DNA from: CBDCYS01 sp965226245
Lineage (GTDB): Bacteria; Acidobacteriota; Terriglobia; Bryobacterales; UBA6623
Reading direction: 5' to 3'
DNA: 64,000 nt
Assembly (NCBI GenBank): GCA_965226245.1
Contig: CBDDCL010000015.1
Location: forward strand, 5,394,001 to 5,458,000
Within the stretch, counting starts at the first letter, position 1. Every line of letters begins with the position of its first letter. A model generated the notes under the pieces. It ran no database searches. It was not told the DNA's origin and saw nothing but the letters and a program-made list of their open reading frames with translations. Below are positions 17,810 through 26,400 of the stretch, piece after piece. The position numbers and the translations under genes were made by a program.

Positions 17810-18934
17810 CTAGTTCTCGAAGGTGGAAAGCGGGGAGCAGGCCCCGCATTTCGCGCATCCCGCCTTGATGCGATCGGAAGTCATATCCGCCGCCTTCAGC
17901 ATTTCTCCCAGCGGTTGCAGCACCGAGAGCATGAATTCGCTGCTCGGCGATGCATGGTGTTCCAAGGGGGTCCCGGTGACAGGAACGAAAGGTACGACAA
18001 ACGGATAGACCCCGATGTCGATCAGCTTGCGGCAACCCTCCAGCAGCGTTTGCCTGGAATCTCCCAACCCCGCCAGCACGTAGGTACTCACCTCGCCCCT
18101 TCCGAAAACAGGGACCGCCGCCTCATACGCCTTCATGTAGTCATCGAGCGGGATTTCGGCTTTGCCGGGCATGATGCGCGCGCGCACCTCGGGATCGAAG
18201 GCTTCCAAATGCATGCCGAGTGAGGTCACGCCCGAGTCGCGCAACCGGCGGAACCAATCGAAGCTTGTGGGGGGCTCGCACTGCGCTTGGATCGGAATCT
18301 GGGTGCGCTGGGTGATGGCGGTCGCGCAGTCGCTGAGCACCGCGGCCCCGCGGTCGGGCGTCGGAGGCGTGCCGGTTGTCATGACCACGTGCTCGATGCC
18401 GTCGAGACGCTGGGCAGCTTCGGTAACTTCGGCCAATTGCTGCGGCGACTTGCTGGCAATCGTACGCCCGGCGCGCAACGATTCGCCAATGGCGCAAAAT
18501 TGGCAACGAGTGCTGGAGTCAGGATATCGAACGCAATTCTGCAACACGGTGGTTGCCAGCACGTCCCGCGCGTGGAGCTGCGCGATCTTCCAGTAGGGGA
18601 TGCCATCTTCTGTCCGCAGGGCATAGAACTTCGGCTGGGGAGGAAACGTCACCATGCCCACCTCCTCGCCGCCGCGAAACAGTTGCGCGTGACGGGTGTG
18701 GTCGACCGGCCTCGCTGAAAACGGCGAATCGCTTGCCGTATGGGTGTGAACCGGTACCATCACGGTCGTGCCCATGACGGTAATCGCCTTGTGATCAGAT
18801 GGACCGGCGCCGCCCCTGCGGCTCGAGACTCCCGTGGCAGGCGCCTCGAACCTTAGCCCACGGGACTGAAGCTCAGCGATGAGCTTCTGCCGCTGCCTGA
18901 CCTTCATCGACTGGAAGTCGCTCAGGTTTGCCAT
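17810..18934 (-). CDS. nitD: NIT1C cluster radical SAM protein (MSMEG_0568 family)
   Basis: 374 residues from ATG 18934, overlapping the end of nitC by 62 bases. The [4Fe-4S]-SAM cluster cysteines appear as C134-x9-C144-x2-C147 in LQNCVRY ... TRCQFCAIGES, instead of the usual CX3CX2C spacing, which is characteristic of this subfamily. EHVVMTTGTPPTPDRG and LGMHLEAFD follow as the barrel strands. A second cysteine group near the C-terminus (AGCAKCGACS) could hold an auxiliary cluster or metal. The reaction is not known, but it is always found beside the NIT1 nitrilase. No frameshift seen. Confidence 0.9.
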   Translation of the reverse strand: MANLSDFQSMKVRQRQKLIAELQSRGLRFEAPATGVSSRRGGAGPSDHKAITVMGTTVMVPVHTHTASDSPFSARPVDHTRHAQLFRGGEEVGMVTFPPQPKFYALRTEDGIPYWKIAQLHARDVLATTVLQNCVRYPDSSTRCQFCAIGESLRAGRTIASKSPQQLAEVTEAAQRLDGIEHVVMTTGTPPTPDRGAAVLSDCATAITQRTQIPIQAQCEPPTSFDWFRRLRDSGVTSLGMHLEAFDPEVRARIMPGKAEIPLDDYMKAYEAAVPVFGRGEVSTYVLAGLGDSRQTLLEGCRKLIDIGVYPFVVPFVPVTGTPLEHHASPSSEFMLSVLQPLGEMLKAADMTSDRIKAGCAKCGACSPLSTFEN

Positions 18935-19913
18935 GTTCGTTTTCCGCGTGGAACTCGTCGTCCGCCCGAACTCCTTCAGCGATTGCGGCGCCGCGAAACG
19001 AGACTTGTCTTCGCGGCGTCCGATCGATTTCGAGCTGAAACAGATCCGGCCGGGCGTAATGCCCGACAGAGTCTAGCATTCGCTTGCGCTTCGTGATGAG
19101 TGATGGATCAAGTTCGGCCAGCGCCATCCCCTCCCCCTCCTTGATGGGAGAGCAGAGATGCGCTCCTTCGGGTGACACGATGGCCGTGCAGCAACCCGAC
19201 TGAAGGGTCTTTTGCAGCTTGGGATCGGGTGTAATGCGGGCAATCTGCTCCCGGGTCAGCCAGCCGGTTGCATTCACAACGAAGCAACCCGCCTCCAGGG
19301 CATGGTGGCGGATGGTAACCTCGATCTGCTCCGCGAAGACCGGACCGACCATCGAGCCGGGGAAGTGCGCACAGTGGATCTCCTCGTGCTGTGCCATCAG
19401 GGCAAAGCGGGCCAGCGGATTGTAGTGTTCCCAGCAGGCCAGGGCACCCACCCGTCCAACACGCGTTTCCACCACTTCGAAGCCGCTGCCGTCCCCCTGC
19501 CCCCAGATCATGCGTTCATGGTAGGAAGGGGTGGTCTTCCTGCGTTTCAGAACCAGCTTCCCGTCAGCATCAAAGACGAGCTGGCAATTGTACAAAGTGC
19601 CGTGGTCCCTCTCGTTGACCCCAATCACGAGCACCATCCCGTGGCGCCGGGCCGCCTCCGCAAAGGTCTCGGTCACCGGACCAGGTACCTCGACGGCCTC
19701 TTCGTAAAGCCGCATATGCTCTTTGCCGGCGAGCACGGGCGGCATGACGAACGAGAAGTAGGGATAGTAGGGAACGAACGTCTCCGGAAACACCGCTATC
19801 TCGGCCCCTTCCCGTGCCGCGGCCGACACAGCCGAGACAACCTTCTCGACGGTGCCGGCGCAGCTCTCAAGGTCGGGAGAGATTTGGATCGCCGCTGCCT
19901 TGATCCGCCGCAT
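18873..19913 (-). CDS. nitC: NIT1-type nitrilase
   Basis: 346 residues. It hydrolyses a nitrile to acid and ammonia; the orthologue in Pseudomonas is required for cyanide assimilation. The catalytic triad is complete: E44 (VFPETFVPY), K126 (RRKTTPSYHERM) and C160 (LACWEHYNP), with spacings of 82 and 34 residues as in characterised nitrilases. It begins 4 bases after the nitB stop. The C-terminal tail (about residues 300-346) extends past the fold and overlaps nitD in another frame. The gene is intact, but it lies downstream of the IS-disrupted nitB, so its transcription now depends on readthrough or promoters in or after the insertion. Confidence 0.93.
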   Translation of the reverse strand: MRRIKAAAIQISPDLESCAGTVEKVVSAVSAAAREGAEIAVFPETFVPYYPYFSFVMPPVLAGKEHMRLYEEAVEVPGPVTETFAEAARRHGMVLVIGVNERDHGTLYNCQLVFDADGKLVLKRRKTTPSYHERMIWGQGDGSGFEVVETRVGRVGALACWEHYNPLARFALMAQHEEIHCAHFPGSMVGPVFAEQIEVTIRHHALEAGCFVVNATGWLTREQIARITPDPKLQKTLQSGCCTAIVSPEGAHLCSPIKEGEGMALAELDPSLITKRKRMLDSVGHYARPDLFQLEIDRTPRRQVSFRGAAIAEGVRADDEFHAENEHGKPERLPVDEGQAAAEAHR

Positions 19914-20282
19914 CGGTCTAGACGGTCCAGGAGTTGATGATCACGGCGTTATCCCGCTTGTGCAGCAGGATGATGTCGAGCACATCGAGCGGGTTGATCG
20001 GAATGATGCCTTCGATGAAGGCCTTTTCCGTTTGCCCGTAAAGAGCCTGCGTCGAAAAACGGCAACCGAAGATTTTCCCGCCTTCGTCCATGAACTTCTT
20101 GAGGCGCTGGTTCACGAAGAGGTGACCGGGGAAGGCTTCGTCCCCCAGTGTTGGGAAGCCGCGCTGAAACCCCATCGTGACGCCGGGCCCGTAAAGCAGG
20201 ATCGATGTCTCGAATTCTTTTCTCAGCAGGCGGGTGGCGGTCAAGGTGTTGACGATCGATATGGATCCTTCGAACGCTATTG

Positions 20283-21309
20283 ATGGGGTATTTAGTTGAC
20301 TCCAGTAGCCACAATATGTTGTGGTTGGGGGCATGAAGGAGGACTACCCCCGAAACCTCGTCGAGTTGGAAGCTCGATTCTCGACCGAGGAGGCGTGCCG
20401 GGAGTACCTGCTGAAGCTGCGCTGGCCGGAGGGGTTCGTGTGCCCGCGCTGTGGGATCCAGTCCTCATGGGCCAGCAAACGCAATCTGCTGCTCTGCGCC
20501 GACTGCGGTTACCAGGCCTCGGTGACGGCGGGCACGATTTTCCAGGACACCCGCAAGCCCTTGACGTTGTGGTTCCGGGCGGCTTGGTGGGTGACAACGC
20601 AAAAAGGCGGGGCCAGCGCGCTGGAGTTGCAGCGGGTCTTGGGTTTGGGTAGCTATGTAACCGCCTGGACCTGGCTGCACAAGTTCCGCCGCGCCATGGT
20701 GCGCCCCGGTCGCAATCGGCTGGTCGGCCGGGTGGAGGTGGACGAAACGTATGTGGGCGGAGTCGAAGAGGGCGTCCGAGGTCGCGAAATGGTTGGCAAA
20801 GCGTTAGTTGCGGTTGCTGCCGAGGAGGATGGGCGCGGTATGGGTCGCATCCGGCTCCGTCGGATCGCGGATGCCTCAGCGGCGAGCTTGGAAGCCTTTG
20901 TCGAAGAAGCTATCCAACCTGGCAGCCTCGTGCACACCGACGGCTGGGAAGGCTATGCGGGATTGGAGAACAAAGGATACCGCCATGAAGTCACCGTGCT
21001 GCGCGGGAAGCGGCAATCGGCGAGTAAGCTGCTGCCGAGAGTCCATCGTGTCGCCTCTCTGCTAAAGCGCTGGCTGTTGGGGACCCACCAGGGGGCTGTC
21101 AGTCACGAGTATTTGGACTACTACCTGGACGAGTTCACGTTCCGCTTCAACCGGCGGACCTCACGGTCGCGCGGCAAACTTTTCTATCGCCTCCTCCAGC
21201 AGGCGGTCGCCGCCGACCCTGCTCCCTATAAGACAATGGTCGAGGCCACCAGGGCCGGCACCCCCACCCCCAAGATGTAGTGGCTACTGGAGTCAACTAA
21301 ATACCCCAT
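20283..21309 (+). mobile_element. IS1595-type insertion sequence, copy 1 (in nitB)
   Basis: 1027 bp, bounded by 30-bp inverted repeats that begin ATGGGGTATTTAGTTGACTC (20283-20312 and 21280-21309), with the 8-bp target duplication CGCTATTG at 20275-20282 and 21310-21317. It carries one transposase gene. The encoded protein is identical to that of copy 2 (22277-23303), so both are recent. It is oriented opposite to the nit operon. Confidence 0.96.
20333..21280 (+). CDS. IS1595-family transposase, copy 1
   Basis: 315 residues from ATG 20333 (a GTG at 20321 is also in frame). An N-terminal zinc ribbon has CPRCG and CADCG pairs. The ISXO2-like DDE nuclease core follows: VEVDETYVGG, VHTDGWEGY and the third position around FRFNRRTSRSRG. 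It cuts and pastes its own element, recognising the 30-bp ends. Identical in protein sequence to the second copy, and uninterrupted. Confidence 0.95.
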   Translation: MKEDYPRNLVELEARFSTEEACREYLLKLRWPEGFVCPRCGIQSSWASKRNLLLCADCGYQASVTAGTIFQDTRKPLTLWFRAAWWVTTQKGGASALELQRVLGLGSYVTAWTWLHKFRRAMVRPGRNRLVGRVEVDETYVGGVEEGVRGREMVGKALVAVAAEEDGRGMGRIRLRRIADASAASLEAFVEEAIQPGSLVHTDGWEGYAGLENKGYRHEVTVLRGKRQSASKLLPRVHRVASLLKRWLLGTHQGAVSHEYLDYYLDEFTFRFNRRTSRSRGKLFYRLLQQAVAADPAPYKTMVEATRAGTPTPKM

Positions 21310-21435
21310 CGCTATTGTATGAAAAGTGACCAGCGCCTTTTGACCGTCCTCGGCCTGCACATCCTCAAATACTTTCTCTTCATAGTCGACGAGGAAGTCG
21401 CCGTCCTTGTTGAACTCTCTATCTACTTTTGGCAT

Positions 21436-21798
21436 CCTTTGATCCTTTCTCGAGGTTGTAGCCAGAATTTCCGATTTGGAACTCCGACTCGAACATGGTA
21501 CTCGCTCTCTTCTCCTGAAGGCAAGGACCTTGCCTCCGTAAGGCAGGCCACGACGGCATCGAAGGGTACTCATGGCCAGTTCTTGTCGTCCGCTGAGCCC
21601 CTCTCGCTGCTGCTCGGCCGATTGGTCGCACACCCCTCCGACCCTCCTTCCTTAACGCCCAGATTTCCTGCCCGAACGGGACGGCCCTAACCACCCGGAA
21701 GGCGCTCACGGCCCGATGCCTCCACCCTTGCCGGCCAGGCCGCATTCGGTTAACCCGCCGAGCGACGCCCTTTCTTGCCTTACTCATCGGCGGGACGG
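21436..21798. other. Regulatory region in front of nitB
   Basis: About 360 bases between the phosphoesterase stop and the nitB start. It should contain the nit operon promoter, but no convincing sigma-54 or sigma-70 pair was identified. A palindrome GGCAAGGTCCTTGCC is present near 21523-21537 and could be an operator. A 25-codon frame overlapping the nitB start is not considered a gene. Confidence 0.4.
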
Positions 21799-22276
21799 CT
21801 AGCGGCAGACTCCTTCGCCGGAGTCGGTGAAGTCGGAGCCCTCGACCGGAAGAAACTCCCATTCGTAGCGATCTTCAAGAAGTCGGAAGCGGATCACACC
21901 ATAGGTTTCGCGCGAGCGCAACTCGCTGTTCGGGCGGCCACGGCCGATCCGGCGCAGCTCTCGTCCGCCCGTGCCGACGATGAACTGCCGTACGCCGCGC
22001 CGCGGGTCTGCGTTGCCTTCAGGGTCCTGTGGAGCGAAGCGCTCGTAGTGGTGTTCGTGTCCGCTAACGTAAAGCTCAACACCGGCGTCATAGAGCGCCT
22101 GGAACAGTGGTCGGACGCCCTTGTCGCCGCCATGATGCCCGGAGCTAAACAGGGGGTGATGAGAGTAGGCCAAGACACATTTGTTGTCCGTCTTCTTGAG
22201 ATCCTCGACGAGCCAACGGTACTGCTGGGAGTCCTCGTCGCAACCGCCGATCTTCTTGCAAAGGGTATTAAGCGAG

Positions 22277-23303
22277 ATGGGGTATTTAGTTGACTCCAGT
22301 AGCCACTACATCTTGGGGGTGGGGGTGCCGGCCCTGGTGGCCTCGACCATTGTCTTATAGGGAGCAGGGTCGGCGGCGACCGCCTGCTGGAGGAGGCGAT
22401 AGAAAAGTTTGCCGCGCGACCGTGAGGTCCGCCGGTTGAAGCGGAACGTGAACTCGTCCAGGTAGTAGTCCAAATACTCGTGACTGACAGCCCCCTGGTG
22501 GGTCCCCAACAGCCAGCGCTTTAGCAGAGAGGCGACACGATGGACTCTCGGCAGCAGCTTACTCGCCGATTGCCGCTTCCCGCGCAGCACGGTGACTTCA
22601 TGGCGGTATCCTTTGTTCTCCAATCCCGCATAGCCTTCCCAGCCGTCGGTGTGCACGAGGCTGCCAGGTTGGATAGCTTCTTCGACAAAGGCTTCCAAGC
22701 TCGCCGCTGAGGCATCCGCGATCCGACGGAGCCGGATGCGACCCATACCGCGCCCATCCTCCTCGGCAGCAACCGCAACTAACGCTTTGCCAACCATTTC
22801 GCGACCTCGGACGCCCTCTTCGACTCCGCCCACATACGTTTCGTCCACCTCCACCCGGCCGACCAGCCGATTGCGACCGGGGCGCACCATGGCGCGGCGG
22901 AACTTGTGCAGCCAGGTCCAGGCGGTTACATAGCTACCCAAACCCAAGACCCGCTGCAACTCCAGCGCGCTGGCCCCGCCTTTTTGCGTTGTCACCCACC
23001 AAGCCGCCCGGAACCACAACGTCAAGGGCTTGCGGGTGTCCTGGAAAATCGTGCCCGCCGTCACCGAGGCCTGGTAACCGCAGTCGGCGCAGAGCAGCAG
23101 ATTGCGTTTGCTGGCCCATGAGGACTGGATCCCACAGCGCGGGCACACGAACCCCTCCGGCCAGCGCAGCTTCAGCAGGTACTCCCGGCACGCCTCCTCG
23201 GTCGAGAATCGAGCTTCCAACTCGACGAGGTTTCGGGGGTAGTCCTCCTTCATGCCCCCAACCACAACATATTGTGGCTACTGGAGTCAACTAAATACCC
23301 CAT
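22277..23303 (-). mobile_element. IS1595-type insertion sequence, copy 2 (in a phosphoesterase gene)
   Basis: 1027 bp with the same 30-bp ends as copy 1, in opposite orientation. The flanking direct repeat reads TTAAGCGAG (22268-22276 and 23304-23312), 9 bp rather than the 8 bp of copy 1. The two copies stand 967 bp apart and each has its own target duplication, so they inserted independently and are not a composite transposon. Confidence 0.95.
22306..23253 (-). CDS. IS1595-family transposase, copy 2
   Basis: Same protein as copy 1 (zinc ribbon CPRCG/CADCG, then VEVDETYVGG and VHTDGWEGY), start ATG 23253. The two transposases show no amino-acid difference, which indicates very recent transposition. 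Because the copies face each other, recombination between them would invert the segment carrying the nitB start and the phosphoesterase end. Confidence 0.94.
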   Translation of the reverse strand: MKEDYPRNLVELEARFSTEEACREYLLKLRWPEGFVCPRCGIQSSWASKRNLLLCADCGYQASVTAGTIFQDTRKPLTLWFRAAWWVTTQKGGASALELQRVLGLGSYVTAWTWLHKFRRAMVRPGRNRLVGRVEVDETYVGGVEEGVRGREMVGKALVAVAAEEDGRGMGRIRLRRIADASAASLEAFVEEAIQPGSLVHTDGWEGYAGLENKGYRHEVTVLRGKRQSASKLLPRVHRVASLLKRWLLGTHQGAVSHEYLDYYLDEFTFRFNRRTSRSRGKLFYRLLQQAVAADPAPYKTMVEATRAGTPTPKM

Positions 23304-23939
23304 TTAAGCGAGATCAAGTGCCAGTCGCCGAGGTCGTAGCTGTAGTATCCCTTTTCGGGATCGCCCGCGGCTTCCCCGAAGTAGTCGTAGTAAGGCTTAG
23401 CGCCGAGCGTCTTGTACTCGTGGTTGCCCACCGAGGGGCGAGTTCGCTCCTTGTGGCGGCCCCAAGTCGGGTCGTAGCAGTTCGCGAACTCCTCGGTGCG
23501 GCCCTTCTTGTAGGCGTTGTCCCCGAAGGTGATCACTGCCGCAGGGGTACGCGCTGGAAGCTCATGGAAAAAACCGTCGAGGAGCTTTGTGGTCGCTTCG
23601 GCGTTGGGCAGGTATTCCTTGCCGCAGCGGGCGATGTCGCCCGCGCCGATCACGTAGGCCTCGGCGGCTTTGCAGACCGCAGGCGGGAGCAGGATGAGCG
23701 CCAAGTGGGCGATGACCGACGGAGCAGCTGGACTCTCGATTCCGCTGCTCCGTGCCGACCTCAACGCATGCTCGGGTCTGCTGGCCAACGCAGTGGCGGA
23801 AATGCACAAGCATCAATCAAGCGAACTATGAAATTAAATCGAACTATCCGTGACAACACAAAATGGGGATTTCCCGCCCCCGCCCTAAGGAATTCAATAA
23901 CTTAGCTCCCCACTGCCTCCGAAATGTGGCAAACATGGG

Positions 23940-24088
23940 CTAGTCCTGTTCGCGGTCGCGGAACTCTTCGTACCAGTTCAGCACGACATGGATGGAAGCG
24001 TCGGGGATGTCCCCAGCCCGGCCCAGGGGGCCACCAAGCGACTTCCGTTAGCCGCGACGTCGTAGTTCGCCAGTGGCGCACGGGTCGA
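23940..24088 (-). pseudogene. C-terminal remnant of a TolB/WD40-like protein
   Basis: Two adjoining frames read ANYDVAANGSRLV and then, after a shift, GDIPDASIHVVLNWYEE with a stop at 23940. The YDV-xxxGxR-FLV ... VVLNW pattern is the usual C-terminus of acidobacterial TolB-like propellers attached to Ser/Thr kinases. Nothing of the body of such a gene is present. Weak, pattern-based call. Confidence 0.35.
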
Positions 24089-24204
24089 TCCTGAAGGCTT
24101 GAACAAGGGAACAGGAGAATCACCCACGGGAAAGCTCCGCTGGGGAGGCGCCTGATGGGCGAATGTGTTTCGGTCGCCCGAGTGACCGCGATGGTTGACG
24201 GCTC

Positions 24205-25610
24205 TCAGCCCAACAAAGACTCCACGACTCTACCGTGGACGTCCGTCAGCCGCCGCTGGATGCCGTTGTGATAGAAGGTCAGTCTCTCGTGGTCGAGACC
24301 CAGCAAGTGCAGCGCCGTCGCGTGCAGATCATAGATTGTCACCGGGTTCTCGACTGGCTCACGGCCCAGTTCGTCGGAGGCGCCGTAGGTTAGGCCCGGC
24401 TTCAGCCCGCCTCCGGCCATCCAGCAGGTGAAGCATTGCGGATGATGGTCACGGCCGGCGGTCTTTCCTCTACCCTGGGATATCGGAGTGCGGCCGAACT
24501 CGGTGACGCCCATGACAAGCGTGTCTTGGAGCAGGCCGCGGCTGCCGAGGTCGGCGATTAGGGCGGCTACCGGCTGGTCATACTCCCCGGCCATTTTCTC
24601 GTGGTTCGAGATGAGGTTGCCATGCGCATCCCAGCTCTTGCCGGAGCCGCCATGGTAGACCTGCACGAATCGAACGCCGCGTTCGATCAGTCGCCGCGCC
24701 AACAGGCAATTCTTTGCCAAGTGTGCGGTCTCCTTCCGCTCGCACCCATAAAGGCGGCGGGTCGCATCGGTTTCTTGGTCGAGGTTGGTGATACCGGGAA
24801 CGCTGAGCTGCATTTGAGCGGCGACTTCGTAGCTACGCAGACGCGCCTCCAAGGCTGAGTCCCCCGGATGCGATTCGGCGTATTTCCGGTTCATCTGTTG
24901 CAGCCAGCTCATTGCGCCGGCTCGAGCCTGCCCGGTCACCCCTCGCGGCGGCGACAGGTCGGGAACCGAATCGCCATCGCCCTGATTGCGAAACGCCGTC
25001 CCCTGCACCGACGCAGGCAGAAACCCGTTGGACCACTGCACCGATCCGCCCCAGGGATGGACGCCGGCATCGGGCAGTACGACGAAAGAAGGAAGATTCT
25101 CGTTCTCCGATCCGAGGGCGTAGGTACCCACGCTCCCATCGACGGGAAGCCGGTGAGGAAGAACCCCGTATTCATCTGAGCGATCGCCGGCATGTGGTTC
25201 GCGCTCTTGGCGACCATGCTGCGGATGACGGTCATTTTGTCAACCTGCATGGCCATGTGCGGCAGCAGTCCGCTGACCCACATGCCGCTCTCGCCGCGTT
25301 GTTCGAACTCCCAGGGGCAAGCGAAGAGATTGCCGCCTTGCCCGAAGAAGGTTTCCATTGAGTAGGGTTGGCCGTCCCGTTTCTGCAGCTCGGGCTTGAA
25401 GTCGAACGTATCGAGGTGGCTCATCCCGCCGACGCAAAAGACTTGGATCACTCGCTTGGCGCGGGGGGCGAAGTGCGGCGCGAGCCCCCCCGGTTGATTG
25501 AGTTCTGCCGCGCGGCCCGCCTCGGTCTCGAGCAACGACGACAACGCAAGCCAGCCCAGGCCGCAGCCGGCATCGAGCAACAACCGCCGCCTTGACCAGT
25601 CACTGGACAT
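24205..25610 (-). pseudogene. DUF1501 secreted protein, one frameshift
   Basis: DUF1501 proteins are alkaline phosphatase/sulfatase-fold proteins exported by the Tat route and usually paired with DUF1553 cytochrome-type partners in Planctomycetes and Acidobacteria. The N-terminus from 25610 has a Tat-like signal, WSRRRLLLDAGCG, then VIQVFCVGGMSHLDTFD. A one-base shift at about 25120-25137 separates FPSMGAW from TYALGSENEN. The second part contains VYHGGSGKSWDAHGN, GVTEFGRTP and HHPQCFTCWMAGGG, and ends at 24205. The start overlaps the DUF1553 stop by 11 bases, so the pair was one operon. All conserved blocks are present, so a sequencing indel is possible. Confidence 0.82.
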
Positions 25611-26400
25611 AGATGAACTCGCTTGTGTTGAAGATACCCCAACAAAGGGCGGCCAAACCGTGCCGCTCGACGACCGCTCGGCTCGAGGCGCTCTCTTCCT
25701 CGTCCGGTGGACGGCCGAAGGCCAGCAGGAACGCCCGCTCGATCTGACCGTCGACAGCGGGCGCTTCGCGGCCCAGGCGCTCGGCGAAGGCCGTCACCCG
25801 TAGCTGCACGAACTCGTTGTTCATCAGGCTCAGCGCCTGTAACGGCGTGGTCGTCGAAGGGCGTTTCGGCGTCTTGACCGCGGGCAACGGGCAGTCGAGC
25901 GCTTCAAGCATCGGATGCCCGCCTGTGTTGACGTTCATGCGGTAGATGGTGCGGCGGTTGTATTCGGCCGTGTCGCGCTCAAACAATTCGTAGATTTGCA
26001 ACGCGGCCTTCCTGCTGAGCTTGAAAGGCCGGAAGCTCGGACCGTACATTTCTCGATTGAGACTGCCGCTCACCGCGAGCATCGAATCGCGCACCTCCTC
26101 GCCCGTCAATCGCCTCGGTTGGAACCGCCACAACAGCCGGTTGGCGGAATCGGCGCGGGCGGCAGACGCGTCAAAACGAGAGGATTGGCGGTAGGTCCGC
26201 GACATCAAGATGAGCTTGTGGAGCTGCTTGAGGCTCCATCCCCGCCGGATGAGCTCGGCGCTCAGAGCGTCGAGCAACTCACCAGTAGGCCCGAAACCCT
26301 CGGGGCGCCGGGCGTCAATCCTCGCAATCATCGAGGCCGGGCAGGTCAGCCGGCGCGAGCCGGTTCGCTCGTAACCTCCGCCCGCCGGGGCCAGACCGGA
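25600..26400 (-). pseudogene. DUF1553 protein, C-terminal fragment
   Basis: Only the last about 250 residues of a DUF1553 protein remain: GWSLKQLHKLILMSRTYRQSS, NRLLWRFQPRRLTGEEVRD, RRTIYRMNVNTGG, TPLQALSLMNNEFV and the final FNTSEFIYVQ. The 5' part, which would normally carry a DUF1549 or cytochrome domain, is replaced by the end of the D-aminoacylase gene at about 26300-26400. The open frame continues upstream to 26517 only because it runs antisense-frame through that neighbour. This is a deletion or recombination junction. Confidence 0.85.

Larger units (their letters stand above)
19918..21435 (-). pseudogene. nitB: NIT1C first gene (sll0783/MSMEG_0572 family), split by an IS1595-type element
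   Basis: The N-terminal piece runs from ATG 21435 (MPKVDREFNKDGDF) to 21310 and the C-terminal piece from 20274 (FEGSISIVNTL) to the stop at 19918. Removing 20283-21309 with one copy of the 8-bp duplication CGCTATTG joins HTIA to FEGSIS and gives exactly 161 codons. Conserved segments include YGPGVTMGFQRGFP and GKIFGCRFSTQALYG; the fold is DsrE-like in appearance and the function is unknown. As the first gene of the operon, its interruption may silence nitC-nitH through polarity. The perfect restored frame implies a recent insertion. Confidence 0.92.
21799..23809 (-). pseudogene. Metallophosphoesterase (purple acid phosphatase-like), split by IS1595-type copy 2
   Basis: The N-terminal part (23809-23304) carries VIGAGDIARCG, ITFGDNAYKKG and SVGNHEYKT. 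The C-terminal part (22267-21799) carries YSHHPLFSSGHH and SGHEHHYERFAP. Together they supply the full set of metal ligands of the calcineurin-like phosphoesterase fold. Removing the element and one copy of the 9-bp repeat TTAAGCGAG joins LISL to NTLCKK and gives 325 codons in frame. A hydrophobic stretch LALILLPPAVCKAAEA before the fold looks like a signal peptide, so the enzyme was probably exported. The true start is uncertain because the frame opens with TTG at 23809. Confidence 0.88.

Noticed and set aside
16221..17813. 530-codon open frame on the plus strand
   Set aside because: Antisense to nitF and nitE, which have clear family motifs and coupled starts.
21436..21633. Upstream extension of the nitB frame to 21633
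   Set aside because: The extension lacks family similarity; the ATG at 21435 has an AAGG-type ribosome site and matches the family start.
20283..23303. Composite transposon formed by the two IS1595-type copies
   Set aside because: Each copy has its own distinct target duplication, and each separately interrupts a gene that is restored on removal, so they inserted independently.
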